The notes beneath the pieces were generated by a model that did no database searches, was not told the origin of the DNA, and saw only the letters and a list, made by a program, of their open reading frames with translations. Both the position numbers and the translations under genes were made by a program. DNA of 64,000 bases from Candidatus Enterococcus ferrettii (GTDB taxonomy: Bacteria; Bacillota; Bacilli; Lactobacillales; Enterococcaceae): the NCBI RefSeq assembly GCF_017377655.1, contig NZ_JAFREL010000066.1, positions 1-64,000 of the forward strand, given 5' to 3'. Of this stretch, positions 54,248-62,877 are shown one piece after another; position 1 is the stretch's first letter; each line of letters starts with the position of its first letter.

Positions 54248-55702
54248 GTGATTTATATTCTTGGTTTGGATAAAAATACGTTACTGAAAAGAAAAATTAT
54301 TGATGTATTAGATCAACAAAGCCAGCCTCTTACATATAAAGAATTAGTAGAAATTGTTCAAACTTCTAGCGTGGGTACTTTACAGATAATTTGCAAAGAA
54401 TTAGCAGAATTGATGGAAAAACTGTATCCAGATCAATCCTGCTCCATAGTTATTCAAAAAGAGAAACATGGTACGACTCTTAATTTGATGCGTTCATCGG
54501 ATAATCTGCAACTATTTTATGATCACCTTTATATGTCAGATTTGGCTTATGAAATTCTTCAAACACTTTTAATGAAACGAAAAACGTCGACGATCATGTT
54601 TTGTATGAATCAAGGACTAAGTGAATCCAGCCTAAAACGGAAAGTTAAGGATATTAATCTCGAAATTTGTGATTTTGGTATACGGATTACTTGTGCTAAG
54701 CAATTAAGCTTAAAAGGACCTGAGGCAAAAATACGTGCATTTCACTATATTTTTTTACGTAGTATGCATCGGCAGTTCTTTACTGTGCCAAGAATACAAA
54801 ATTTAGCGACAGATTACCAATTGGCTTTAGATATTGCGGACTACTTAGCTGTGTCAGATGATTTAACTCTGGTTGAGCGTTTCGCCTATTGGGTATTTAT
54901 TACTCAGTTAGCCCTTTCGAAAGGAAAAAAACTGCAGTTATCTCAAGCAGATTTGACTATAATGAATACGTTAGATTTTCCTGAGCAGCCTGATTTTTTA
55001 ACCCATTGGTCGACTGAAGACTGGAATTTTTTGCTAACCGCTGTCTACTGCTCTCTGTCGAAAAATTTCCAACTGCCATTGAGAAATGAACAGTTAGTAA
55101 CTACCGATTCGTTGCAAAAATGGGTTCAACTATTTCAGAAATACTTTCGTTTACTCTCTACAAAAGAAGAGCAATTCATTTACAAGAAATTGAATCAATT
55201 AACTATGACTATGCATTTTTTTCCATTAAGCAGTTCATTTCTAACAAACCTCCAAGCTTTTGTTGGCTTAGAAGATTTAACTGAAATGTATCCACTTTAC
55301 TTAAAACGTTTTGAGAATTTTTGGTCAGAATGGTCGAGGCAATTATCCAATCCGGAATTAGATATGTTTCGCATGTTCAGCTTATCCATCTGTATCTCTA
55401 TCATGCCAATGGATAAACTATTACCAGAAATTGCCATTTACATTTATTCTGAAACTAGTGATTCATTTAAACAGTATTTGGAAATCAAACTCAATTTTTA
55501 TTACAGCAATCGTTACGCTCTCAACTTTATAGAATCCCCTGAAGAAGCGGATTTACTAATCGGTACGGTTCCATTTTATGAGAATCAGTGTTCTCCCCAA
55601 CAAAAAAAGTTGATCGTTCGAGCGCGAGTTTCGCAAAAGGATTTGGATAATATAGAAAAATGCTTGCGTGAATTATGCGAAAACCACTTGCAGGAAATAT
55701 AA
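54248..55702 (+). CDS. Mga-like transcriptional regulator divergent from the WxL operon
   Basis: A 484-residue protein of the same class as that at 44708: N-terminal helix-turn-helix (about 28-55, TYKELVEIVQTSSVGTLQIICKEL), a second HTH (SESSLKRKVKDINLEI, about 120-135), a long helical PRD-like middle, and a C-terminal domain ADLLIGTVPFYENQ. The two proteins are distant paralogues. It probably activates the WxL operon. The start is uncertain: GTG 54248 overlaps the ribosome site GAGGTGAT, and TTG 54266 is the next candidate. Confidence 0.78.
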   Translation: MIYILGLDKNTLLKRKIIDVLDQQSQPLTYKELVEIVQTSSVGTLQIICKELAELMEKLYPDQSCSIVIQKEKHGTTLNLMRSSDNLQLFYDHLYMSDLAYEILQTLLMKRKTSTIMFCMNQGLSESSLKRKVKDINLEICDFGIRITCAKQLSLKGPEAKIRAFHYIFLRSMHRQFFTVPRIQNLATDYQLALDIADYLAVSDDLTLVERFAYWVFITQLALSKGKKLQLSQADLTIMNTLDFPEQPDFLTHWSTEDWNFLLTAVYCSLSKNFQLPLRNEQLVTTDSLQKWVQLFQKYFRLLSTKEEQFIYKKLNQLTMTMHFFPLSSSFLTNLQAFVGLEDLTEMYPLYLKRFENFWSEWSRQLSNPELDMFRMFSLSICISIMPMDKLLPEIAIYIYSETSDSFKQYLEIKLNFYYSNRYALNFIESPEEADLLIGTVPFYENQCSPQQKKLIVRARVSQKDLDNIEKCLRELCENHLQEI

Positions 55703-55705
55703 AAA

Positions 55706-55733
55706 GCCGTTCTCTCATTTCTGAAAGAACGGC
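55706..55733. terminator. Terminator between convergent genes
   Basis: GCCGTTCT (55706-55713) pairs with AGAACGGC (55726-55733) with A-rich and T-rich flanks (AAAAA before, CTTTCTTT after). It serves the Mga-like gene and the convergent acetyltransferase gene. Confidence 0.8.
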
Positions 55734-55739
55734 CTTTCT

Positions 55740-56147
55740 TTATCCAAATACTTTTTCTAACATAATTTCGTAAGGCTCCCCTAAAGGTGTGAATCCGCCA
55801 ATCGGAACATAACCTAACTTATGATAAAAATGCTGGGCAAACTCCGTCGATACCGTAGAGGTCATGACTCGTTTATAATCAAACTCCTGCATTTCCGACT
55901 CCCAAAATTCAACGGCTTGACGACCATAACCTTGTCCACGATACTCTTCAAAAAAATAAAGCATTGTCATAAATGGGATGCTGTCCCAAAAATAATTGTA
56001 GCGCAGCCAGCCAATTTTTTGACGGTTTTCTTCTATTATATAGACACGATTTAGGTGAATACTGTTCAACAATTCCTGCTTCTCAATATGCGGATCATTT
56101 TGGTCAAGGAACTGACTATCCTTAGTTACAGCTAAACGGATTTGCAT
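55740..56147 (-). CDS. GNAT-family N-acetyltransferase
   Basis: A 135-residue acetyltransferase. The acetyl-CoA-binding motif is in FFEEYRGQGYGRQAVEFWE (RGxGxG form), preceded by the strands IPFMTMLYF and followed by VMTSTVSTEFAQHFYHKLGYVPIGG. Length is on the short side of the family. Substrate unknown. It has its own ATG with GAGAGATAAG upstream and is monocistronic. Confidence 0.85.
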   Translation of the reverse strand: MQIRLAVTKDSQFLDQNDPHIEKQELLNSIHLNRVYIIEENRQKIGWLRYNYFWDSIPFMTMLYFFEEYRGQGYGRQAVEFWESEMQEFDYKRVMTSTVSTEFAQHFYHKLGYVPIGGFTPLGEPYEIMLEKVFG

Positions 56148-56396
56148 GCTTATCTCTCCCTGTCTTTTTCACTATTTTCACTTTTTCAAAAAGCGATGTC
56201 AATAGAGAAAACAGCAATCTTTCTGACCTAGTCATTTTTACTATAGTTAGAGTTTTGATACCTATCTAACCGAACAGCCATTCTCTTGAATGTTCACATC
56301 GGTCACTTCCTTTACTGATTAGTCTAAAGCAGAAAAATCAATTTGAAGTCAATCAATTGTCAATTATTCCTCAAGCTTTTAGGCTTAAATGGACTG

Positions 56397-56432
56397 GAAA
56401 AAATCAGCTGGATACAAAATCCCAGCTGATTT
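56397..56432 (-). terminator. Terminator of the mannose-family PTS operon
   Basis: On the minus strand AAATCAGCTGG and CCAGCTGATTT pair perfectly, then TTTTCC. It begins about 8 bp after the deglycase stop. Confidence 0.85.
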
Positions 56433-56439
56433 CTTTGAA

Positions 56440-57495
56440 TTACTTATTAAATTTCTTGCTACCTAGCTTCATATGGAACTGTGGATCTTTTGGTGTCGAT
56501 GGATCAACTCCCCGTAAGGTTGGAATCTTAGCACACATTAATTGTAACGGAATAATGAAGTTGAAGGTCAGCATGTCTTGATTTTTCACTGTTGGCAAAA
56601 CTAAATTGGCATTTTCTGACTCATAATTAGTGAACAAATAGATGGTATCACTCCAGCCAGATAGCACCTCCTGCATTTTTTCTGAACGTGGTTCACTGCC
56701 GTTGTCCAAAATAAAAACAGTGGACTGCTCGTTGATTGCATTGTAAATGCCGTGAATAAATTCTTCAAATTCGTAGCCGGTAACGGGGCAACGCATCGTC
56801 TCCAAAAGCTTCAAAGCACTTTCTAGAATATCTCCGTACAATGAAGCAGGGCCAGTAATTCGAATGTCTTTGATTTCTTTCAGAGCATCCTGATTGGCTT
56901 CAATCCATTTTTCTGATACCTCAAAAACATCTTTAAAATGCTTCGCTGATTCTTTGGCTTCGGCAACTTTTTGATCAAAGACTTCTTGAGATACCTGACC
57001 ACTTTCTGAACCAATAGATAGAGCTAACAATAATAGATTCAATTTTGTACAGTAGAAGCCTTTTGTTTTAGCTCCGGCAAGCTCTTCCCCACAAGCTACG
57101 GTTAAAACATAATCCGCTACTTCGTCAATAAAGGCCCCTTCTGCTCCAGCCATTGAAGCTGTCATACAGCCCTGCTCCTTCGCTAACTTCATTGCATTGT
57201 AGGTAGAATAGCTGCTGCCACCCTGAGAAATTCCTACAACTAAAGTATGTTCATTGTCATCCAAGAACGTTGTTTCGCTGATTTCAAAAGGGTACATGGC
57301 ACGAACATCCATTTTTAGCAGTGCCTGCATTTGTTGGCTCATCTGCAAACCAGAATGATAGCTGGTTCCTGAACCAGTGAGGATGATTCGTTTCACTGGT
57401 GCTTTTTTCACCTCAGAGAATAATTCTGAAGCTTGTTCGATAATTACGTTCATTTTTTCCGGTGTTTCCAACATGTAACTTTCAATTGTAGCCAT
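56440..57495 (-). CDS. SIS-domain sugar-phosphate deglycase (GfrE/GfrF/FrlB-like)
   Basis: A 351-residue protein with two SIS domains, as in glucosamine-6-phosphate synthase but without the glutaminase part. ILTGSGTSYHSGLQM (about 39-53) and VVGISQGGSSYSTYNAMKLAKEQG (about 86-109) are the phosphosugar-binding loops, and MRCPVTGYEFEEFIHGIYNAI (about 235-255) carries a glutamate corresponding to the catalytic one in deglycases. By context it splits a phosphorylated Amadori compound such as fructoselysine or glucoselysine 6-phosphate into sugar phosphate and lysine. The exact substrate cannot be read. It is the last gene of the PTS operon. Confidence 0.83.
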   Translation of the reverse strand: MATIESYMLETPEKMNVIIEQASELFSEVKKAPVKRIILTGSGTSYHSGLQMSQQMQALLKMDVRAMYPFEISETTFLDDNEHTLVVGISQGGSSYSTYNAMKLAKEQGCMTASMAGAEGAFIDEVADYVLTVACGEELAGAKTKGFYCTKLNLLLLALSIGSESGQVSQEVFDQKVAEAKESAKHFKDVFEVSEKWIEANQDALKEIKDIRITGPASLYGDILESALKLLETMRCPVTGYEFEEFIHGIYNAINEQSTVFILDNGSEPRSEKMQEVLSGWSDTIYLFTNYESENANLVLPTVKNQDMLTFNFIIPLQLMCAKIPTLRGVDPSTPKDPQFHMKLGSKKFNK

Positions 57496-57513
57496 TTGTC
57501 ACTTCTCCTTTTT

Positions 57514-58317
57514 TTATAAAATTCCAATAGCATGCATCAAAATTCCGAAAACGATAATTCCAATGGTCAGCCAAGTAATACTTACTCTTTTAATTAAACG
57601 ATAGATCACGAAGGTAAAGATCAGCGGCAGCATTTTTGGTAAAATTTGATCCAAAATATCCTGCACTACAATCTCGGCCCCGCTAATTTTCAGTTCTAGC
57701 GGTGTAGAAATTGACAGCATGGTTGCTACCATTCCTCCTACTACTGACAATCCAATAATAGTTGCCACCGACATGATTTTATCCATCAAGCCTTCTTTTT
57801 GAATTCGTTCCAATGAGTTGACTCCCACCTGGTAACCCAGCTTCAATCCGAAAATTCGAACCAAAAAATTGGGAATGTTGTAAATAAGTAAAAACAGGAT
57901 TGGGCCGAACACACTACCATCTTTTGCAATCGAAACACCAATACCCGCTGCGATAATCCGCAAGGTTCCCCAGAAAATTGAATCACCAATTCCAGCCAAT
58001 GGCCCCATCAAGGAAGCTTTCACTGCATTGATTGACTGTTCATCAAAATTTTCATTGTTGGCATTTTCCTCTTCCATCGCCGCAGTAATTCCCATAATCG
58101 TCGGAACAACAGCTGGTGTAGTATTGAAAATTTCCAAGTGACGAACAAGAGAATCCGCTTGATCCTTTTTCTCATTGTACAGTCGTTTAATAATTGGAAT
58201 CATGGAATAACAATAGCCAATATTTTGCATTCGTTCATAGTTGAAGGCCCCCTGCAAGGCAAAGGAGCGCCAAAAGACACTGCGAAGGTCCTTATTGCTT
58301 ACCTTAATCAAAGTCAA
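57514..58317 (-). CDS. Mannose-family PTS, subunit IID
   Basis: A 267-residue membrane subunit of the mannose-type permease. The start ITxDLRSVFWRSFALQGAFNYERMQNIGYCYSMIP matches the conserved IID N-terminus, as does GPLAGIGDSIFWGTLRIIAAGIG in the middle; the last 60 residues are hydrophobic. With IIC it forms the sugar channel. The start is TTG; two in-frame TTG codons (58317 and 58311) overlap the IIC stop, and the second has better spacing from GGGGAG. Confidence 0.9.
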   Translation of the reverse strand: MTLIKVSNKDLRSVFWRSFALQGAFNYERMQNIGYCYSMIPIIKRLYNEKKDQADSLVRHLEIFNTTPAVVPTIMGITAAMEEENANNENFDEQSINAVKASLMGPLAGIGDSIFWGTLRIIAAGIGVSIAKDGSVFGPILFLLIYNIPNFLVRIFGLKLGYQVGVNSLERIQKEGLMDKIMSVATIIGLSVVGGMVATMLSISTPLELKISGAEIVVQDILDQILPKMLPLIFTFVIYRLIKRVSITWLTIGIIVFGILMHAIGIL

Positions 58318-59089
58318 TCTCCCCTTCCGTTAAGTTATCTTGCGTTGCAGTCGTGGCTTCCTTTTTCGGCTCAATGTAAAAATGCAGGATGAAAGCTAAG
58401 CAAACAGCAAATAATGCGATTGCTGTAATATTTAATCCGCCATATGCTGCAGCTAGGAAACCAATAAAGAAGAATGGTGCCATTTTTTTAGAAAATAGCA
58501 TATCCATTAATAATGCAAATCCAATAGCTGGTAATAATGATCCAGCTACGCTCATCCCATCCAAAATGACTTTTGGAATTGAATTAATCAAATGTGTTAC
58601 CTGATCTGCTCCTAAAAGAATCGCTAAAAAGGTTGGTAAAAAAGTACTTAAGAAAAATAGACAGACCGGAATCCACATGGAAATCGCTAACCCTCTAAAG
58701 TTTGCTTCTTTTGCATAGGCATCTGCTTTATGAGCAAAGTAAGTATTAGCAATTCGTACTACCACACCTAAAGTTTGTGCCAAAACCGCAATCGGTACTG
58801 CTAAAGCCAAAGCAACTTCAACTCCACTACCGGAGATGATCGCAAATGCTGTTCCTAAAATTCCTCCAGTAACTACATCTGGTGGAGTCGCTGCACCAAT
58901 CCCGGCAATTCCCATCCAAATTAATTCCAACTGTGCCCCAATCACAATTCCTTGGGTAACGTCTCCTAAAACTAAACCAACAAATACGCCTGTGACTAAG
59001 GGCCGGTCAAACATCATCTGGCCGAAAACCCGTCCATCTAAAATACCGATTCCAGCAATCAACCCGAGCATTAATGCTTGTGCTACCAT
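58304..59089 (-). CDS. Mannose-family PTS, subunit IIC
   Basis: A 261-residue membrane subunit. GLIAGIGILDGRVFGQMMFDRPLVTGVFVGLVLGDVTQGIVIGAQLELIWMG is the classical IIC signature, followed by about six helices and a charged tail. It carries substrate specificity together with IID. The gene has GGGAG before the ATG and overlaps IID. Confidence 0.92.
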   Translation of the reverse strand: MVAQALMLGLIAGIGILDGRVFGQMMFDRPLVTGVFVGLVLGDVTQGIVIGAQLELIWMGIAGIGAATPPDVVTGGILGTAFAIISGSGVEVALALAVPIAVLAQTLGVVVRIANTYFAHKADAYAKEANFRGLAISMWIPVCLFFLSTFLPTFLAILLGADQVTHLINSIPKVILDGMSVAGSLLPAIGFALLMDMLFSKKMAPFFFIGFLAAAYGGLNITAIALFAVCLAFILHFYIEPKKEATTATQDNLTEGEIDFD

Positions 59090-59104
59090 TTGTTTACTCC
59101 CTTC

Positions 59105-59587
59105 TTATAAATCAAATTCCTTCAATGTTTTACGTTTATCTCTTGGCAGCATCCGGAATTCAACCTCAACGCCGGCTGACTGAATCGCTTTCAAATTCTC
59201 AATGTCCGCTTCATCTACTGCCACTAAATCGGTTAACTTGCGTTTGCCTTCAGAAAAACGCAGTCCCCCAATATTGATTTCTTTGATGACACCGCCAGCC
59301 CTCTCAATCAACTTACGGGCGTCAGCAGTATTTTTCACTAAAACCAATACGTTGCTTTTCTTTGACTTGCTGAATTTCTCAACAATTTCTCCTGATTCCG
59401 CTACTCCGCGAATGTACAAATTCACATTGCTGGGCTTAGCTAAATTTAACGCCATCGCTTTCATCTGATCATTTTTGGCTTCATCATTGACTACCAAAAT
59501 CGTATTGATCCCTAATGATGAGGTCCAGCCAAAGGCCACTTGTCCATGAATCAGCCGATCATCAATCCTCAATAATGATACCGTCAT
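59105..59587 (-). CDS. Mannose-family PTS, subunit IIB
   Basis: A 160-residue cytosolic phosphocarrier. LLRIDDRLIHGQVAFGWTSSLG holds the phosphorylated His (about residue 14), and VNDEAKNDQMKAMALNLAKPSNV is the expected following part. It passes phosphate from IIA to the incoming sugar. ATG 59587 follows GGAGG by 8 bp and overlaps the IIA gene by 26 bp; the longer frame to 59605 has no ribosome site. Confidence 0.92.
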   Translation of the reverse strand: MTVSLLRIDDRLIHGQVAFGWTSSLGINTILVVNDEAKNDQMKAMALNLAKPSNVNLYIRGVAESGEIVEKFSKSKKSNVLVLVKNTADARKLIERAGGVIKEINIGGLRFSEGKRKLTDLVAVDEADIENLKAIQSAGVEVEFRMLPRDKRKTLKEFDL

Positions 59588-59990
59588 CCTCAACGCCTCC
59601 TTCATTTTTGATACATGTATTCACATGTAAAATCCCTTTTTTTGCTTCTTCCAAGCTATGGGCAATTCGTTCTTCAATAGAGCCTTCTGACAAGAACAAG
59701 TTCAACAGCATCGGCAGATTTACACCTGTTACTAATTGAAAATCATAGCCCTCCAATAAGCATTCCGTGAAAAGATTGGCGACACTTCCGCCAAATACAT
59801 CCGTCAATACAATCAACGGCTCTTCCTTCACATCTGCAAGATATTGTTTCACTTCTTCAGCAGCATCTTCAGAAGATTTTGATTTGGTCATGCAAAAGTA
59901 ATCAATCGCAGTATCTTCTCCGATAATTAGTTGGACACTGTCAATTATTCCTTTTGAGAACTCACCATGTGTCGCAATTAAATACTTCAA
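59562..59990 (-). CDS. Mannose-family PTS, subunit IIA
   Basis: A 142-residue cytosolic phosphocarrier. The phosphorylated His is in LIATHGEFSKGI (residue 8), and LTDVFGGSVANLF is the second conserved part. It is the first gene of the operon, starting with TTG after GGAGGG. A sigma-54 promoter lies 26 bp upstream. The IIA protein gets its phosphate from HPr and may also act on the PRD and EIIA-like parts of the activator encoded next to it. Confidence 0.9.
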   Translation of the reverse strand: MKYLIATHGEFSKGIIDSVQLIIGEDTAIDYFCMTKSKSSEDAAEEVKQYLADVKEEPLIVLTDVFGGSVANLFTECLLEGYDFQLVTGVNLPMLLNLFLSEGSIEERIAHSLEEAKKGILHVNTCIKNEGGVEDDGIIIED

Positions 59991-60015
59991 CTAAATCCCT
60001 CCTTCGTTTTTATAT

Positions 60016-60034
60016 AAAGCAAAAAGCGTGCCAA
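60016..60034 (-). promoter_or_regulatory. Sigma-54 (-24/-12) promoter of the PTS operon
   Basis: On the minus strand TTGGCACGCTTTTTGCTTT contains TGGCACG, 4 bp, TTGCT, a full match to the sigma-54 consensus with GG and GC spaced by 10 bp. It is 26-44 bp before the IIA start, and the gene upstream encodes a sigma-54 activator. The -24 box is also the descending arm of a terminator. Confidence 0.9.
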
Positions 60035-60047
60035 CTAGTGGCACGCT
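60021..60047 (-). terminator. Terminator of the LevR-type gene, overlapping the sigma-54 promoter
   Basis: AGCGTGCCA (60025-60033) and TGGCACGCT (60039-60047) pair perfectly around a 5-nt loop and are followed on the minus strand by TTTTT. The stem starts inside the activator's stop codon. Confidence 0.85.
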
Positions 60048-62778
60048 ACGAATGATATAGGATATTGTGGATATAACCGATCTCTGTGAGAGGAACTGTC
60101 ACACTATATGTCTGTTCCAGCACACTAAATACTTTCTGGATCACTCTAATTTCTTTTTGGTGTTCATAGGAAAATTTTTCTAAATCTGGAAAGTCCATAA
60201 TTTCTGAATGACGAATCAATCGTTCCACCATACAGCTAACATGAACGTACATTGCTACCTTGCGTGCATTGGATAATTCTAAAACTAATCGTACCTCCAG
60301 TTGTTGGATACATTCCTCCACCAATTCCATGATTTTCTTTGTGTCCAAGATTGTCAAAGAATCAATCACTCGAATCAAAGAAAAGTTTTTCACCAATCGG
60401 TTATTGATTTCAATAATATCCTCTTCTGATAAAGTCCGTTGGAAAATCTCTGCGATCTTACCAGAACCATCACCAGAAATAATCGTTTCTAAAAAGACAA
60501 AATTGGAATCTGGAACCTGCGGATCATCGGTCCCAATAATCGCCAACAGCTCATACTTGGCAATCAAAGCTGGACTGATCCCATTCTCCTTCAGATCATG
60601 GAACTCGGTAGGAATTATTTCAATATCCACCATTCCCTCTAAACAATCATACAACAGCTTTTGAATTTGTACTGCTGTTCCAATGCCAGTAAAACAGGTA
60701 GTGATAATCGCCTTGCGTTTACTAAGCTGTGGTTGAAACAGTTGAACATTCGGGGCGTTCACTTCCTTCATTTGTTCGGCAATCTCAGTTAAGTCTTTGC
60801 CCTGCTGAATCAAGTTCCCTATTTCCAATGCCATTAACGTTCCCAGCTGATCAATAAACAAAATCGGTATCTCAATGTCCTGCTTTAGCTGCTCGTATAT
60901 CATGTTCAACGATCCCATATCAATTAAAATTACTAATCCACGATTCACCTGGTTTTCTTCAATATAAAAACGAACCTTTTCGCTGATATCATCCAGAGTC
61001 GCCTCAATCGGCATGTCAATCGAAGCAAAGGTGGCATTTCCTAGCATCCGATTACATACATTAGCAATACTACTGGCCGTAGCATAACCATGAGCCAAAA
61101 TAATCGCATCCAACTCAGCTTCCTGTTCGGCATGCTCTAAAGTAGACAAGAAGAGAACGAACAAGCAACGATCAACTGAGGTGAAACTTAAATCCAACCG
61201 TTTTTCTATCTCAGGTAATAGTTTGTTAATGGTACTTTTTGCTAGACGATAATTTTTGTCAACCAATTCTAATAACCCTGCTGGTAAAATCAACTGTTCA
61301 GTTTCGCCCTTCAAGACGTACCGATAAATGTAATGAGCAAAGAACAACACAAAGTTTCCATCGTAGCGGAATTTGGTTTGGTAATCCAGCTCACGGAAAA
61401 TTTCCTGCATGGTGGTTAAAATAAATTTTTCCAGTGACATATGACTGGCATATTTGTCTTGATATACCAGCTCATCCATAAACTGGGTAACCTGCTGCAG
61501 CCATTGCTTCTTCAAATTATACAATGTTTCTTCACCGTTCTCGTACTGCTCGAACAGCATGTGCAGCCGCGAAATAAAATGAGTCAGCTCCTTCGCTTGA
61601 CTGGACACCTGTTTTTTCTCATAGGACCCAGAAAAAATCAGGTTTGAGCCTTCAAAGGTTGTCCACTGCTTTTTCTCCGAGTTCAAGGTATAAATTTTCT
61701 GTGGTAGATCTCTAAGTTGAATATTTACCTGCTCCTGCTTACTGCGAGATATTGCACTGCCACAAGCATATTTGATCGTATTCTCAATTTCACCAATATT
61801 TCCTTCATAATGCGTTTGCAGCAAGATATTCATTACTCGTGGTGTTACTTCAATCGGTCGTTGCAATTTGCGGCTTTCCTTACCAAATAAGTATTCAATC
61901 ATTTGCCGCTTTTCCATGATGCCCCGCTCATCCATGTTGGGAATATAAATATGGATGGGAATCCGCCTTAAGAAAGTTTGCAGAAACTCCTGTGGTTTTT
62001 CCGTTGTGGCAAAAGCCAAGCGAACCTTTGCTTTGCGAGTTTTCGTTTCACCAATTCTTACAAAGGTCCCTTTGTCCATGAAAGTAAATAATTTTTCCTG
62101 ACCTTCCGCATTCAACCGATGAACTTCATCCAAGAAAAGCAATCCTTGATCAGCTTCTTCCAACAAACCAGTGCGACTTTCGTAGGCGCCGGTAAAAGCT
62201 CCTTTGGAATAACCAAACAATAATCCAGATAGCAGCTCAGGATTATTGTAATACTGAGCACAGTTTAGTACCTTAAAGGGAGCCATCGCAGAAAGTACAC
62301 TTGCTTTAGTCATATATTCATGCATTACTTGAACAAAGTAACTTTTACCAACACCAGTATCTCCCATTAACATAATCGGCAGCCCATTACCTGGATAGAA
62401 AACAGCTGTCTTCAATTGTTCCAAAGCTTCAGACAAGCTTTTATCAAAGCCGATCATTTGTTCAAAGACACGTTCAGCTGGTACTTTTATAATTAGCTCA
62501 ATGACTTCCAATATACCGTCATATTCTTTTAACAACTCCAGCTTAAATTGCTGTTCAAACCTTTCTTTTGCAGCAAACAGGACTGGCCGTGTGTTCACCT
62601 TAAACAGTTGTCCATTTTCCACTAACCGATTGGCCGCCCTACTAGCCTGTGTTCGACTGACCTGCAGCTGATGTTCAATCTCCGGTGTATCAAAAAAGGC
62701 TTGCTCTATGTGATCTAGATGCAGATTCGTACACTTTTCATTCGCCAATACTTTAATCTTTTCTTCTAATACAGCCAT
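60046..62778 (-). CDS. Sigma-54-dependent activator with PRD and PTS domains (LevR/ManR type)
   Basis: A 910-residue activator of sigma-54 polymerase. A winged helix-turn-helix at about 15-60 is followed by the AAA+ domain (about 105-345) with Walker A GDTGVGKS, GYSKGAFTGAYE (the GAFTGA loop that contacts sigma-54) and Walker B GLLFLDEVHRL. Then come a PRD (about 430-540), an EIIA-Man-like domain (about 545-680), an EIIB-like part (AIITTCFTGIGTAVQIQKLL, Cys) and a C-terminal PRD with HVSCMVERLIRHSEI. ATG 62778 has AGAGG at 8 bp. It should activate the PTS operon directly downstream when the sugar is present. Confidence 0.93.
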   Translation of the reverse strand: MAVLEEKIKVLANEKCTNLHLDHIEQAFFDTPEIEHQLQVSRTQASRAANRLVENGQLFKVNTRPVLFAAKERFEQQFKLELLKEYDGILEVIELIIKVPAERVFEQMIGFDKSLSEALEQLKTAVFYPGNGLPIMLMGDTGVGKSYFVQVMHEYMTKASVLSAMAPFKVLNCAQYYNNPELLSGLLFGYSKGAFTGAYESRTGLLEEADQGLLFLDEVHRLNAEGQEKLFTFMDKGTFVRIGETKTRKAKVRLAFATTEKPQEFLQTFLRRIPIHIYIPNMDERGIMEKRQMIEYLFGKESRKLQRPIEVTPRVMNILLQTHYEGNIGEIENTIKYACGSAISRSKQEQVNIQLRDLPQKIYTLNSEKKQWTTFEGSNLIFSGSYEKKQVSSQAKELTHFISRLHMLFEQYENGEETLYNLKKQWLQQVTQFMDELVYQDKYASHMSLEKFILTTMQEIFRELDYQTKFRYDGNFVLFFAHYIYRYVLKGETEQLILPAGLLELVDKNYRLAKSTINKLLPEIEKRLDLSFTSVDRCLFVLFLSTLEHAEQEAELDAIILAHGYATASSIANVCNRMLGNATFASIDMPIEATLDDISEKVRFYIEENQVNRGLVILIDMGSLNMIYEQLKQDIEIPILFIDQLGTLMALEIGNLIQQGKDLTEIAEQMKEVNAPNVQLFQPQLSKRKAIITTCFTGIGTAVQIQKLLYDCLEGMVDIEIIPTEFHDLKENGISPALIAKYELLAIIGTDDPQVPDSNFVFLETIISGDGSGKIAEIFQRTLSEEDIIEINNRLVKNFSLIRVIDSLTILDTKKIMELVEECIQQLEVRLVLELSNARKVAMYVHVSCMVERLIRHSEIMDFPDLEKFSYEHQKEIRVIQKVFSVLEQTYSVTVPLTEIGYIHNILYHS

Positions 62779-62832
62779 CCCCATCACCTCTCATTCTATT
62801 TTAACTAAGTTTTTAACGAAATCAATGGTACG

Positions 62833-62866
62833 AAAAAAAGCCGCTCCTCTTGATTGAGAAACGGCT
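62833..62866 (-). terminator. Terminator of the coiled-coil protein gene
   Basis: On the minus strand AGCCGTTTCTC and GAGGAGCGGCT pair with small mismatches, followed by T7. It begins about 12 bp after the stop at 62878. Confidence 0.8.
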
Positions 62867-62877
62867 GCTCTGATAAT

